DNA of 64,000 nt, from NCBI GenBank assembly GCA_965207385.1, contig CBDBLZ010000005.1, positions 1 through 64,000 of the forward strand, in the 5' to 3' direction. Under the pieces are notes generated by a model. That model was not told where the DNA came from. It did not search any database and saw only the letters and a program-made list of their open reading frames with translations. Source of the stretch: CAZXEU01 sp965207385. Its GTDB lineage: Bacteria > Bacteroidota > Rhodothermia > Rhodothermales > Bin80. Shown piece by piece: positions 7,873 through 16,847 of this stretch (position 1 is the stretch's first letter; every line of letters starts with the position of its first letter). Both the position numbers and the translations under genes were made by a program.

Positions 7873-9846
7873 ATGAGCAACCAGATAACAGATGCCTATT
7901 CCGGAGCTGCAGGAGCCTATGCAATACCGGAGGTGTTCCGACGGCGCGCCCACGTCAAGTCCATGGAAGACTACCGGGATTGCTACCAGCGCTCGGTGGC
8001 GGACCCGGAGGGATTCTGGGCCGAAGAGGCCGGACGGATTGACTGGATTGAGCCATTCAGTGCCGTGCGAAGCGCTTCGTTTGCCTCCGACAATGTCTCG
8101 ATCCGCTGGTTCACCGGCGGCAAGACGAACGCCTCCCTTAACTGCCTGGATCGCCACCTCGCCGAGCGGGGAGACCAGGTCGCGCTCATCTGGGAGCCGG
8201 ACGATCCGTCCCTGGACGCCAGGCCGATTACTTACCGGGAGCTGCATGGCGAAGTATGTCGCCTTGCCAACGTACTGAAGGCGAACGGCGTGCAAAAGGG
8301 GGACCGGGTAACACTGTACTTGCCCATGATTCCCGAAGCCGCAGCATCCATGCTCGCCTGCAGCCGTATCGGGGCCATTCACTCTGTCGTCTTTGCAGGC
8401 TTTTCGCCGGATGCGCTCGCCGACCGCATACTTGACTGCGACTCCACTTTCGTTATTACGGCCGACGAAGGCGTGCGCGGCGCGCGGAGAGTGCCGCTCA
8501 AGGCAAACACGGACAAGGCGCTGGAGCGCTGCCCTGACGTGCGCAACGTCCTGGTGGTGCAGCGAACGGGCGATTCGGTAGGATGGCAGCCCGGAAGGGA
8601 CCTGTGGTACCACCAGGAGATGGAGGAAGCAAGCGCCGAGTGCCGGCCGGAAGCCATGGATTCGGAGGCCCCGCTCTTCATACTCTATACGTCCGGCTCA
8701 ACCGGGCGGCCCAAGGGCGTGCTGCATACCACGGGTGGCTACCTCGTGTACACGGCGCTTACCCACCAGTACGTTTTTGACTACCACGAGGGCGACGTTT
8801 TCTGGTGCACGGCCGACGTGGGGTGGATTACAGGCCACTCGTACATTGTGTACGGCCCCCTCCTGAACGGGGCCACGCAGGTTTTTTTCGAGGGCGTCCC
8901 CACGTATCCCGATGCCTCGCGCTTCTGGCGCGTGGTGGATCGGCACAAGGTTACACAGTTTTACACCGCCCCGACCGCCATTAGGGCGTTAATGCGATAC
9001 GGCGACGACTTTGTTGAGAGAACGAGCCGGAGCTCGCTTCGCCTTCTCGGCACGGTGGGAGAGCCCATCAATCCGGCAGCCTGGCGCTGGTACCATGACG
9101 TGGTAGGGCAGGGGCGATGCCCCATCGTGGACACGTGGTGGCAGACGGAAACCGGTGGCATCATGATTGCGCCGCTGCCGGGTGCTGTGCCTGCAAAGCC
9201 GGGTTCGGCCACGCTGCCGTTCTTCGGGATTCAGCCGGAAATACTCGACGAGCAGGGCAACGTCCTTGAGGGAGAGGCCGAAGGACTGCTCGCCATTTGC
9301 GACTCGTGGCCAAGCCAGGCGCGGACGGTCTACCGGGACCACGAGCGATTTGTGGACACGTACTTCAAGGCCTTCGAAGGAAAGTACTTTACCGGGGACG
9401 GCTGCCGTCGGGACGCCGACGGATACTACTGGATCACGGGCAGGGTGGATGACGTGCTCAATGTATCCGGGCATCGAATGGGAACCGCCGAAGTCGAAAG
9501 TGCGCTTGTCTCGCATGACCTCGTGACAGAGGCGGCAGTCGTGGGCTTTCCGCATCCCATCAAGGGGCAGGGCATCTATGCCTATGTGACGCTGGCGACA
9601 GGCGCCGCATCCGACCAGACCAGAAGAGCGGAACTGGTACAGCACGTGCGCCAGCGCATCGGTCCGATAGCCAAGCCGGACTTCATCCAGTTTGCTGCGG
9701 CTCTGCCCAAGACGCGTTCCGGCAAGATCATGCGGCGCATCCTGCGCAAGATCGCCGGGAATGACTACAAAGACCTGGGAGACACGTCAACGCTGGCTGA
9801 TCCTTCGGTCGTGGCACTCCTGATAGAAGAGCGTCAGAACCGGTAG
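7873..9846 (+). CDS. acsA: acetyl-CoA synthetase (AMP-forming)
   Basis: 657 residues, the standard length. It activates acetate to acetyl-AMP and then acetyl-CoA. Visible signatures are the AMP-binding P-loop TSGSTGRPKG, the acyl-binding motif DTWWQTETGG, the hinge region ITGRVDDVLNVSGHRMGTAEVE, and the C-terminal PKTRSGKIMRR whose Lys is the catalytic residue regulated by acetylation in other Acs enzymes. The N-terminal Acs cap (MEDYRDCYQRSVADPEGFW) is present. It stands alone, with a 151-bp spacer to the tRNA-Phe gene, and converges with the kinase gene after 3 bp. I see no terminator in that gap. Confidence 0.96.
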   Translation: MSNQITDAYSGAAGAYAIPEVFRRRAHVKSMEDYRDCYQRSVADPEGFWAEEAGRIDWIEPFSAVRSASFASDNVSIRWFTGGKTNASLNCLDRHLAERGDQVALIWEPDDPSLDARPITYRELHGEVCRLANVLKANGVQKGDRVTLYLPMIPEAAASMLACSRIGAIHSVVFAGFSPDALADRILDCDSTFVITADEGVRGARRVPLKANTDKALERCPDVRNVLVVQRTGDSVGWQPGRDLWYHQEMEEASAECRPEAMDSEAPLFILYTSGSTGRPKGVLHTTGGYLVYTALTHQYVFDYHEGDVFWCTADVGWITGHSYIVYGPLLNGATQVFFEGVPTYPDASRFWRVVDRHKVTQFYTAPTAIRALMRYGDDFVERTSRSSLRLLGTVGEPINPAAWRWYHDVVGQGRCPIVDTWWQTETGGIMIAPLPGAVPAKPGSATLPFFGIQPEILDEQGNVLEGEAEGLLAICDSWPSQARTVYRDHERFVDTYFKAFEGKYFTGDGCRRDADGYYWITGRVDDVLNVSGHRMGTAEVESALVSHDLVTEAAVVGFPHPIKGQGIYAYVTLATGAASDQTRRAELVQHVRQRIGPIAKPDFIQFAAALPKTRSGKIMRRILRKIAGNDYKDLGDTSTLADPSVVALLIEERQNR

Positions 9847-9849
9847 GGC

Positions 9850-10764
9850 CTACGGCGCCGAACGAAGGCGTTCGGCCATGGCTATGGCGCCTTCGAGCGC
9901 ATCCGCTGCGGGCTTGCACAGCTTCCACCCCGGCAGTACGTGCTGAAGCGCAGCCGCGAAGGCGTCTGCATAGTGGCTGGAATTGGCCAGGCCGCCGCAC
10001 AAGGCAAGCTTCGGCTCTACCGGCGGCGAGCGCTCGACCAGGCGCGCCGCCTGGCGCGTCAGTGCATCCGCTTCCTGGTCCACGATGTGCCGCGCCACGG
10101 GGTCTCCGTTTTCCGAGGCCTCCAGCACCAGACGCGCCATGTGTTGCACAGGCCACTTTTCCTGGTAGACGCGGTGCAGCAGGTCGCTGCCTCGCCCGAT
10201 TCCGTGTCGTTCGGCTGCCAGCGCCGAAAGCGCGGTCTCCGCGCCTTCGTCGAAGGCCTGTGCGACGGCATGCAATCCCCGGACTCCAATGGCATGGCCG
10301 CTGCCTTCGTCGCCGATAAGGTAGCCCCATCCGCCGGCGCGCAGCATGGATCCGTCGCTCGCCCGGCCGTAGACGACCGATCCTGTGCCCGCGATAACGA
10401 GCAGTCCGCTATGGCCGCCAAAGGCGCCCTCAAGGGCCGTGGCGCCGTCGTGTACGATCTTGACTGGCAAACTCGACAGGACGGGAAGCAGCAGGCCGAG
10501 GCGCTGGCGCAGGGCCCGTTGCGCCCGGCGAGTACCGGCGCCGGCCATGCCTACACATACGGCGCCCAGCGTGTGGCCGGGTCTCAGCGGCAGCGCTTTG
10601 CGAATGAGGGAAACAAGGACGGAGCCGGCACGGTCGGCTCCAGCGCGGAGCAAATTGGCGGCAGGCCCCTCAAGCCGGACATCCGTATCGCAAACCGGAC
10701 TGCGAGCGGCAAGCCGGGTCCGGGTTCCTCCGGCGTCTATGCCGATGATGAGATCAGGGCTCAA
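9850..10764 (-). CDS. BadF/BadG-type ATPase, probable N-acetylhexosamine kinase
   Basis: 304 residues from a TTG codon at 10764 that overlaps the end of the penicillin-acylase-like gene by 11 bp. The ASKHA fold is clear: phosphate-1 loop GIDAGGTRTRL at residues 7-17, GAVCVGMAGAG, phosphate-2 HDGATALEGAF, adenosine motif VIAGTGSVVYG, and GGWGYLIGDEGSGHAIG as in eukaryotic-type N-acetylglucosamine kinases. The end (ALCGGLANSSHYADAF, ADALEGAIAMA) also fits. A role in amino-sugar or cell-wall recycling is likely by family but not shown. The frame is open far upstream, but conserved sequence begins at this TTG. Confidence 0.8.
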   Translation of the reverse strand: MSPDLIIGIDAGGTRTRLAARSPVCDTDVRLEGPAANLLRAGADRAGSVLVSLIRKALPLRPGHTLGAVCVGMAGAGTRRAQRALRQRLGLLLPVLSSLPVKIVHDGATALEGAFGGHSGLLVIAGTGSVVYGRASDGSMLRAGGWGYLIGDEGSGHAIGVRGLHAVAQAFDEGAETALSALAAERHGIGRGSDLLHRVYQEKWPVQHMARLVLEASENGDPVARHIVDQEADALTRQAARLVERSPPVEPKLALCGGLANSSHYADAFAAALQHVLPGWKLCKPAADALEGAIAMAERLRSAP

Positions 10765-12649
10765 GGTAGGTGGTATGGCGGATTTCTGACAGGAGCTCGC
10801 CCGGCGTGAGCAATTCGGGCACCCGGTGGATGCCGAGAAACGCATGCGGGTCGATGCTGCGCTTGCGTACCGTAACGGATCCCCAGGAGTCCGATTGGTG
10901 CCAGGCTTCCCAGGCAGCGCTCGGAACGGGCGCAATCGCATGCGGTGCCGGATGCCATACAAGACTGGTCCTGTGACCGTGGCCAGGCCATTCCATGGCG
11001 TCCAGCCAAGGGCTTCCGCTGCCTGAACCGTACGGGAACCGGCGCCGGTCGACATGAAGTTGCTCCCAGCGCCACTGGCTTTGGTCCGGCCCGAACTGAC
11101 TTTCAAGGCTTTGCACGGCACGCGCCAGGGCCAGGCGCACGGCGGCAGTGTCTGTCAGCGCCGCGCGCAGTGCTGCATCCGGAAGCAATGACCTCATTTC
11201 GTCACCGGGCAGGTGACGGATCCACGCTTCAAGAATGGAGGGGGCTATGCTCGCTCCGGCATACGTATAATCCCAATTCTGGAGATAGGTTATAGCACTC
11301 TGCAGGCCGGGTGAATAGTCGCCGTCGAATGCCACGGTCTGCAGCAATTGCGGCGCAATGCGGGCAGCCCAACTGCTGTAAGCCGCGCCTAGCCAGGACT
11401 CCAGGTCAATTTCCTCCTGCTCCGTCAGAAACTCGGCTACGTAGGCCGATTCCGGCGACAGGCCAACTAGTACTCCATCGCCTGGAAGGCGCATCATATT
11501 GGGAGCGCCCAGTACGGTCCATTCGCCGCCGCGGGCCATACGGAGTCCGCTCCCGTCCAGGAGGCGGAAGCTGCGAGCTTCTCCGCTCTGCAAGCCCCGC
11601 CAGGCTGCCACGTCCGAGGTGGCTGTAAAGCCTGGCCAGTACAGCGTCCACCGCGGGTCCTCGCCGTCTTCCGGCACCACTATTCGGGTGCCGCTTGCAT
11701 CCGTGGGCTGGATGTATTCCCGGCCGCTTGCCGATATGATTCTGTCATGGGAGTATCCGCCGCCTCTTGCCGTATCCGGGGCGGTTTCGAATGAGACCTG
11801 TGCGCTTGGAAAGAGGGCCCAGGCACCTTCGTTCGTGATGCCGAACGGCAGAAACGGCGTGCCCGGGATGGAGGCCCCCCGCACGAAGCGGCCGTGACCC
11901 GCGATTATTTCCAATTCTTGCATGGGATTTAGCGCCGTATTGCCGTAGACGAACCGCCAGTAGAGCGTTCTTTGGTCGCCGCTTCCGTGTATCCAGGCCA
12001 GGCTGTGCTCGAAACCGTGCACATGGAGCCAGGCGCGAAGCTGGCTGTCGGCCTCTGCTACGAAGGCAGGCGCTGCAGCCCCAAGCCTCTCCTCCGGCAC
12101 TGCAAGCCAGGCGAGAAGCCGCTCAACGGCGAGCGTGTGCCAGGCTTGCCACGGATCCGGGACTATCCCGAAGCGGAGAAAGTCGTGGCGCAGGGCCAGC
12201 TTCGGATCCACCAGGGCGGCATTGAGCCCCGCGGCGTATGCCTTCAGATATGCCATGTCATCTGGCGGCAGGGCCTGGGCCGCGGATTTGGATCGGGGCT
12301 CCAGACCCAACAGCCGCGTGAGTCGGTCGATGGCTACGGCATCGTCGCCGAATACCTCCGCCAGTCGCCCCAGGGCGGCCCGCCGCCAGAGGACCACGGT
12401 CCACGCGTGGTTCCATCCGTGCGCGTAGCCGAGCGCGAGCACGGCATCCTGGTCGTTAGCCGCCCTTATTTGAACGTCGCCATCTTCGCCCCAGTCCAGG
12501 GTTACGGATTCCCTCAGTCCCGCAATCTGGACGGTGCCGGCAGGACGTGGGTTACGGTGATAGGAAAGGTACCAGACGGGGAGAGCCGCGCATACTATGG
12601 CGCCTGCGAAGAGCGTAAGGATAATTCTTGTTCGCAAAGACCTGAGCAC
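10754..12649 (-). CDS. penicillin acylase-like Ntn hydrolase, divergent
   Basis: 631 residues with an N-terminal membrane anchor or signal (about 8-28). The alpha-subunit region has the family motifs ALGYAHGWNHAWTVVLWRRAALGRLAEVFG and AYAAGLNAAL. At the usual autoprocessing site, where most members have a Gly-Ser-Asn-Asn-Trp-type sequence, this protein has EHSLAWIHGSGD. Thus a Ser is kept, but the two Asn after it and the later Asn-Asp-Pro-His motif are not obvious. It is shorter than most members (about 750-850). Whether it matures into two chains and is active is doubtful. It overlaps the downstream kinase gene by 11 bp, which suggests linked function in breaking down an amide-linked compound. 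Confidence 0.7.
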   Translation of the reverse strand: MLRSLRTRIILTLFAGAIVCAALPVWYLSYHRNPRPAGTVQIAGLRESVTLDWGEDGDVQIRAANDQDAVLALGYAHGWNHAWTVVLWRRAALGRLAEVFGDDAVAIDRLTRLLGLEPRSKSAAQALPPDDMAYLKAYAAGLNAALVDPKLALRHDFLRFGIVPDPWQAWHTLAVERLLAWLAVPEERLGAAAPAFVAEADSQLRAWLHVHGFEHSLAWIHGSGDQRTLYWRFVYGNTALNPMQELEIIAGHGRFVRGASIPGTPFLPFGITNEGAWALFPSAQVSFETAPDTARGGGYSHDRIISASGREYIQPTDASGTRIVVPEDGEDPRWTLYWPGFTATSDVAAWRGLQSGEARSFRLLDGSGLRMARGGEWTVLGAPNMMRLPGDGVLVGLSPESAYVAEFLTEQEEIDLESWLGAAYSSWAARIAPQLLQTVAFDGDYSPGLQSAITYLQNWDYTYAGASIAPSILEAWIRHLPGDEMRSLLPDAALRAALTDTAAVRLALARAVQSLESQFGPDQSQWRWEQLHVDRRRFPYGSGSGSPWLDAMEWPGHGHRTSLVWHPAPHAIAPVPSAAWEAWHQSDSWGSVTVRKRSIDPHAFLGIHRVPELLTPGELLSEIRHTTYLEP

Positions 12650-12770
12650 TTTGGCAGTGAAGGCTGGGCTCCGCCGGCTTTCCAGTCAGGCCGGGCGCAG
12701 TCTGACAGATGGATCCTGCGCCGGCTGGCGTTTGTAACAATACAGTTTAGGTACAAGACCTGTCTGTTGC

Positions 12771-14483
12771 ATGCCGAAGGGAAAGACTGTTAGCGGTGCA
12801 CTGATTCTGCTTCTTGCCGGGTTGCTGTTGGGGCTCGGACTGGATTCTTCCTCAAGCGCGGACGCGCTGCGGAAGCTGGAAAGGGCTTTTCGGCTGATCG
12901 AGAACAACTATGTCGAGGAGCTGGACGCAGAAGAGCTGGCCGAGAGTGCACTCAGAGGGATGCTGGAAAAGCTTGATCCCCATTCGGTATATATCAGCGC
13001 GGACCAGATGCGCAGGGTGCGCGAGGATTTCAGCGGTGGTTTTGAGGGCATAGGCATCTCGTATGAATTCATCACGGTGCCGGAAGGTAAGGACACGCTC
13101 GCGGTTTTGAGTGTCATTCCTGGAGGTCCCAGCGAGGAGGTCGGACTGATGTCGGGTGACCGGATCGTGGAAGTGGATGGTGAAAGTGTCCTGGGGTTCG
13201 AGAGTGCGGACGTGCAGCGCACGCTCAAGGGACCGCGCGGCACGAGGGTAACGCTGGGCGTGGTCCGGCCGGGCTATGAGGCACCGCTGACATTTGACAT
13301 TACGCGTGACCGCATCCCGCTGCATTCGGTAAGCGCTGCGTACATGATAGATGATGTGACCGGCTACGTAAAGGTCGGCCGATTTTCCCGCACGACACAC
13401 GACGAATTCAGGGAGGCGCTTAGGACGCTTAAGCAGCAGGGCATGCAGCGCCTCATGCTGGATCTGAGGGGCAACCCCGGGGGCTACATGGAAATGGCGG
13501 TCCGCATGGCCGATGAGTTCCTGGGCGGTGACAGGCTGATTGTGTCCCAGCGGGGCCGGGGCACAGGTTCCGGCCGCGATTTTCGCGCGCGCCGTCGCGG
13601 AGAATTTGAAGATCCGCCCGTGATAGTGCTGGTAAACAGCGCGTCAGCCTCCGCCAGCGAAATCGTTTCCGGTGCGCTGCAGGATCACGATCGCGGTCTG
13701 ATTGTAGGCCGGCAGACGTTCGGAAAGGGCCTGGTGCAACAGCAGTACCCGTTGCCGGACAGCAGCGCCATCCGCGTTACCATTGCGCACTTCTATACGC
13801 CTTCGGGGCGCCTCATCCAGACGCCGTATACGAAGGGGCAGGACGCAGCGTATTACGAATTCAAGCAGGAACTGCAGCTGGAAGCCGTGCTGCGGAGCAC
13901 GGAAGAGATCGTAGGCAAGGTCCCTGACTCATTGAAGTACAAGACCGCTGCGGGTCGCACAGTCATAGGCGGGGGCGGCATCCTGCCTGACTACGTGGTG
14001 CCGGCAGATTCGGCCTCGCCGTTTGTCGCCCACGTATTCTCGCGCAATCTGCCCAATATCTATGCACGCAACTGGTATGACGCACACAGCGCAAGCCTGC
14101 GGCAGACCTGGGGCCAGGACCGTCAGGCGTATTTCCGCGAATTCCTGGTGAGCGATGACATGCTGCGCGAGTTTCTGGCAATGGCAGAGCAGCAGGGCAT
14201 AGACCTGGATTCGCTGGAGAATTCTTCTGGCGAGGAAACGTCACCGTCGTCTTCTGTGGCGGAGGAGAGGACGGAGACCGGATTGGAGGAGGCAGAACGT
14301 ACTGATTTGGCCAGGATTGCAGGCGACCGCGCGTTCCTGCAAGCCTACATCAAGTCGCGCATCGCAGTGCGCCTCTTTGACCTTGAAGCGGGATATCCCG
14401 TCATGAACAGCGTCGATCCCGTATTCCAGAAAGCGATGGCATTGTGGCCGGAGGCCGAGGCGCTGGTCTTGCCCGGAAACTAG
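12771..14483 (+). CDS. C-terminal processing peptidase (S41 family, CtpA-like)
   Basis: 570 residues. An N-terminal membrane segment (about 7-24) is followed by a helical region, a PDZ domain (about 80-165, with SVIPGGPSEEVGLMSGDRIVEVDG) and the S41 protease core (VGRFSRTTHDEF, LMLDLRGNPGGYM). The catalytic Ser lies in NSASASASEIVSGAL and the Lys about 25 residues later in QTFGKG, so the Ser-Lys dyad is intact. A C-terminal domain of about 170 residues follows, including a Glu/Ser-rich linker. It cleaves C-terminal tails of exported proteins. It is divergent from the penicillin-acylase-like gene, with a 121-bp spacer. Confidence 0.93.
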   Translation: MPKGKTVSGALILLLAGLLLGLGLDSSSSADALRKLERAFRLIENNYVEELDAEELAESALRGMLEKLDPHSVYISADQMRRVREDFSGGFEGIGISYEFITVPEGKDTLAVLSVIPGGPSEEVGLMSGDRIVEVDGESVLGFESADVQRTLKGPRGTRVTLGVVRPGYEAPLTFDITRDRIPLHSVSAAYMIDDVTGYVKVGRFSRTTHDEFREALRTLKQQGMQRLMLDLRGNPGGYMEMAVRMADEFLGGDRLIVSQRGRGTGSGRDFRARRRGEFEDPPVIVLVNSASASASEIVSGALQDHDRGLIVGRQTFGKGLVQQQYPLPDSSAIRVTIAHFYTPSGRLIQTPYTKGQDAAYYEFKQELQLEAVLRSTEEIVGKVPDSLKYKTAAGRTVIGGGGILPDYVVPADSASPFVAHVFSRNLPNIYARNWYDAHSASLRQTWGQDRQAYFREFLVSDDMLREFLAMAEQQGIDLDSLENSSGEETSPSSSVAEERTETGLEEAERTDLARIAGDRAFLQAYIKSRIAVRLFDLEAGYPVMNSVDPVFQKAMALWPEAEALVLPGN

Positions 14484-14665
14484 GGCCTCGCCCCTTGACT
14501 CGCGACAGCTTGAATCCGCCTCCGCGCTTGACATTTCCAGCCTTATTAAATAACGTTAGCCCGTTCGGATCAACGGCAACATAACGCATTGCATGCGCAG
14601 GGATGGTTATATTCCTCCCTGTACTCTTCTAGTCACCTGACATCACTTATCTGGAGGATCTGTCC

Positions 14666-15355
14666 ATGAAGCTCTTAGGCACACTTATGATGCTGCCGCA
14701 GGAGGCCGGCGAAGAAGGCGTAATCAACCTTCTGGTACGTTACTTTAACGAAGGCGGCGACTTCATGTGGCCGGTTCTCATTATCCTGATAGTTGGTCTT
14801 GCCATTGCGTTTGAAAGGGTTATCTCGCTCAACAGGGCGGACGTCAATACGCGCAAATTCATCGTAGGCGTTAAGAAAGCCCTTGACGAAGGCGGAGTGG
14901 CAGCTGCGGAGGAGGTTTGCGCCAATACGCGGGGGCCCGTTGCTTCCGTTTTTCAGGCCGGGCTCTTGCGCGTTGATGAAGGCATTGACGCGGTAGAAAA
15001 GGCTGTAGTGGCTTACGGCTCCATCGAGATGAGCTTTCTTGAGCGCGGTCTCGTGTGGCTTTCGCTATTTATCGCGCTTGCTCCCATGTTCGGCTTCCTC
15101 GGCACGGTAATCGGGATGGTTGCCGCCTTTGATGCCATTGAGGCTGCTGGCGACATTTCTCCGAGCCTGGTTGCCCGCGGTATCAAGATTGCCTTGCTTA
15201 CGACCGTGTTCGGCCTAATCGTGGCCATCATCCTACAGTTCTTCTACAACTATGCCGTCTCCAAGATTGACCGCATCGTGGTCGAGATGGAGGAGGCTTC
15301 GATTGAGCTGATCGACTCGCTCGTGCTGATGAAGGGCGGACAGTCGGCAAGCTGA
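14666..15355 (+). CDS. MotA/TolQ/ExbB proton channel protein
   Basis: 229 residues with three membrane segments: one at about 33-55 (MWPVLIILIVGLAIAFERV) and two near the end (LFIALAPMFGFLGTVIGMVAAF and IALLTTVFGLIVAIILQFFYNY), the fixed pattern of ExbB/TolQ. These proteins form the pentamer that uses the proton gradient to drive TonB- or Tol-type work. A strong Shine-Dalgarno GGAGGA lies at 14653-14658, 7 bp before the ATG. First gene of a four-gene operon (ExbB, 87-residue membrane protein, ExbD, ExbD). Probably powers TonB receptors such as the one at 594. Confidence 0.93.
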   Translation: MKLLGTLMMLPQEAGEEGVINLLVRYFNEGGDFMWPVLIILIVGLAIAFERVISLNRADVNTRKFIVGVKKALDEGGVAAAEEVCANTRGPVASVFQAGLLRVDEGIDAVEKAVVAYGSIEMSFLERGLVWLSLFIALAPMFGFLGTVIGMVAAFDAIEAAGDISPSLVARGIKIALLTTVFGLIVAIILQFFYNYAVSKIDRIVVEMEEASIELIDSLVLMKGGQSAS

Positions 15356-15425
15356 GCCTGGCAGAATCCAACGACCCAGTTTAGCGGATGACGTATAGTC
15401 TTCTGTTCAAATCAGGTACCTGAAC

Positions 15426-15689
15426 ATGGTTATTCTTGCAATCTACATCGTGCTCGGCCTCATGGGCCTTGGTCTGCTGGCAATGGTGGCCTTCGGCCTC
15501 AGAAGCGTGGCCTCCGGCAAGGTCAACGTAATGACCATGGGCATCGTCGTGCTGCCCATGGTTCTGCTTCTGATCCTGGGCCTTGTGATGCCGACCTGGG
15601 CGCAGGCCGGCATTTATACCATTGCCATCACACTGGCTGGCGCCTTACTGGCGCTTCTGGTCACGGGCCTGCGAGGCCTCTTCTCCTAG
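15426..15689 (+). CDS. small three-span membrane protein in the exbBD operon
   Basis: 87 residues, almost entirely hydrophobic, with segments at about 2-25, 38-58 and 62-85 and a short basic loop (RSVASGKVN). It lies 70 bp after exbB and 19 bp before the first exbD, all on one strand. I do not recognise the family. Its place inside an exbB-exbD-exbD operon suggests a subunit or assembly factor of that motor. Confidence 0.8.
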   Translation: MVILAIYIVLGLMGLGLLAMVAFGLRSVASGKVNVMTMGIVVLPMVLLLILGLVMPTWAQAGIYTIAITLAGALLALLVTGLRGLFS

Positions 15690-15708
15690 AATACCAACGC
15701 CTTGAATC

Positions 15709-16272
15709 ATGGGTGTACTTGCAAAGAGAAAGCAGCGGCGCGAAGCGGAGATACCGACGTCGTCCATGGCCGACATCGCGTTTCTTCTGCTCATCTTCTT
15801 TCTGGTTACCACGACCATTGACGTGGACACGGGCATCGGGATGACACTGCCGCCGGAGCTGGATCTGGAGGTGGAGCCACCGCCTGTCCGGGAACGTGAT
15901 ATGCTTACCATACTGATCAACGCGCAGGGACAGGTGCTGCTGGAGGACTTGCCGTCGAGCGTGGCGCAGATTCGGAGTGAGGTGCGCACGCACGTCACCA
16001 ATTATGGTCAGGATCCCCGGTACGCCACGAGTCCCGGCAAGGCTGTCGTCTCCATCAAGACGGACCGCCAGACTCCGTACAGCCTGTACATCGCCACAAT
16101 GGACGAGGTATGGATGGCCTACTTCGAAATTTGGGACACGGAAGCCCGTTCCTTGGGCTTTGTCGACTACCAGGATTACAGGAGTTCGCTGGAAGAGGAC
16201 GAGGTAAACGTGATCCGGGATGAGTGGCCCGCCCAGATTTCGCTCGCCGAGCCCGATCCGGGCGATGCGTAG
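15709..16272 (+). CDS. biopolymer transport protein ExbD/TolR family (first copy)
   Basis: 187 residues. A cytoplasmic N-terminus is followed by the diagnostic segment SSMADIAFLLLIFFLVTTTID, with the essential membrane Asp, and then a periplasmic domain (MLTILINAQGQVLLEDL ... VVSIKTDRQTPYSLYIATMDEVWMAY). It is longer than usual ExbD (about 140), with an acidic tail (SSLEEDEVNVIRDEWPAQISLAEPDPG). It forms the rotor-stator unit with ExbB. Confidence 0.93.
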   Translation: MGVLAKRKQRREAEIPTSSMADIAFLLLIFFLVTTTIDVDTGIGMTLPPELDLEVEPPPVRERDMLTILINAQGQVLLEDLPSSVAQIRSEVRTHVTNYGQDPRYATSPGKAVVSIKTDRQTPYSLYIATMDEVWMAYFEIWDTEARSLGFVDYQDYRSSLEEDEVNVIRDEWPAQISLAEPDPGDA

Positions 16273-16311
16273 CCCGTCTCAGTCCAATCGCATAACCGCC
16301 TGAACGGAACT

Positions 16312-16764
16312 ATGGGGCATTTCACCAAGAAGAGCAAGGCGAAGCCGGAGATTTCGACTGCTTCGCTGCCCGACATCATCTTCATGCTGCTCATCTTTTT
16401 CATGGTCACGACGGTGCTCCGTGAACAGGAAGTGCAGGTCAGGACCATCTTGCCCTCTGCAGAGGCCCTGACGAAGATTGAGCAAAAGCGATACGTATCG
16501 TATATCTGGGCCGGCCCGGAAAGGCTTCCCGGCAACAGGTTCGGAGAAACCAAGGTACAGATAGACGACGCCGTGATTGAGGACATGACCAACATCCGGA
16601 GCATCATGTACCGCAAGCTTACCCAGGAGCCGCGCCTGATTGTGTCTCTGCGGGTGGACGAGGAATCGGAGATGGGCGTGGTCACCGATGTGCAGCAGGA
16701 GCTGCGAAAGGGCGGCACGCTGCGCATCAACTACTCCTCCAAGCGCGACATATCGAACCTCTAG
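16312..16764 (+). CDS. biopolymer transport protein ExbD/TolR family (second copy)
   Basis: 150 residues. The membrane segment SLPDIIFMLLIFFMVTTVL keeps the essential Asp; the periplasmic part ends in LIVSLRVDEESEMGVVTDVQQELRKGGTLRINY, as in Bacteroidota ExbD pairs. It lies 39 bp after the first ExbD. Two different ExbD proteins downstream of one ExbB are common in this phylum. The operon is closed by the terminator at 16790-16832. Confidence 0.93.
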   Translation: MGHFTKKSKAKPEISTASLPDIIFMLLIFFMVTTVLREQEVQVRTILPSAEALTKIEQKRYVSYIWAGPERLPGNRFGETKVQIDDAVIEDMTNIRSIMYRKLTQEPRLIVSLRVDEESEMGVVTDVQQELRKGGTLRINYSSKRDISNL

Positions 16765-16789
16765 GGCGTCCTCCGGCGATGATGCCCGG

Positions 16790-16832
16790 CCAAAGGCTCC
16801 GCTTGCATTGAGCGGAGCCTTTGGTGTTTTTT
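16790..16832 (+). terminator. strong intrinsic terminator after the exbB-exbD-exbD operon
   Basis: CCAAAGGCTCCGCT and its perfect complement AGCGGAGCCTTTGG form a 14-bp stem with a 7-nt loop, followed by TGTTTTTT. It starts 25 bp after the second exbD and ends only 15 bp before the GTG start of the isocitrate dehydrogenase gene on the same strand. Confidence 0.92.
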
Positions 16833-16847
16833 CAGCCAGCCTGCATC

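Noticed and set aside
14528..14556. TTGACA box upstream of exbB as a promoter
   Set aside because: The -35 is perfect, but the sequence 17 bp later (TAACGT) is a poor -10; not strong enough to list as a feature.
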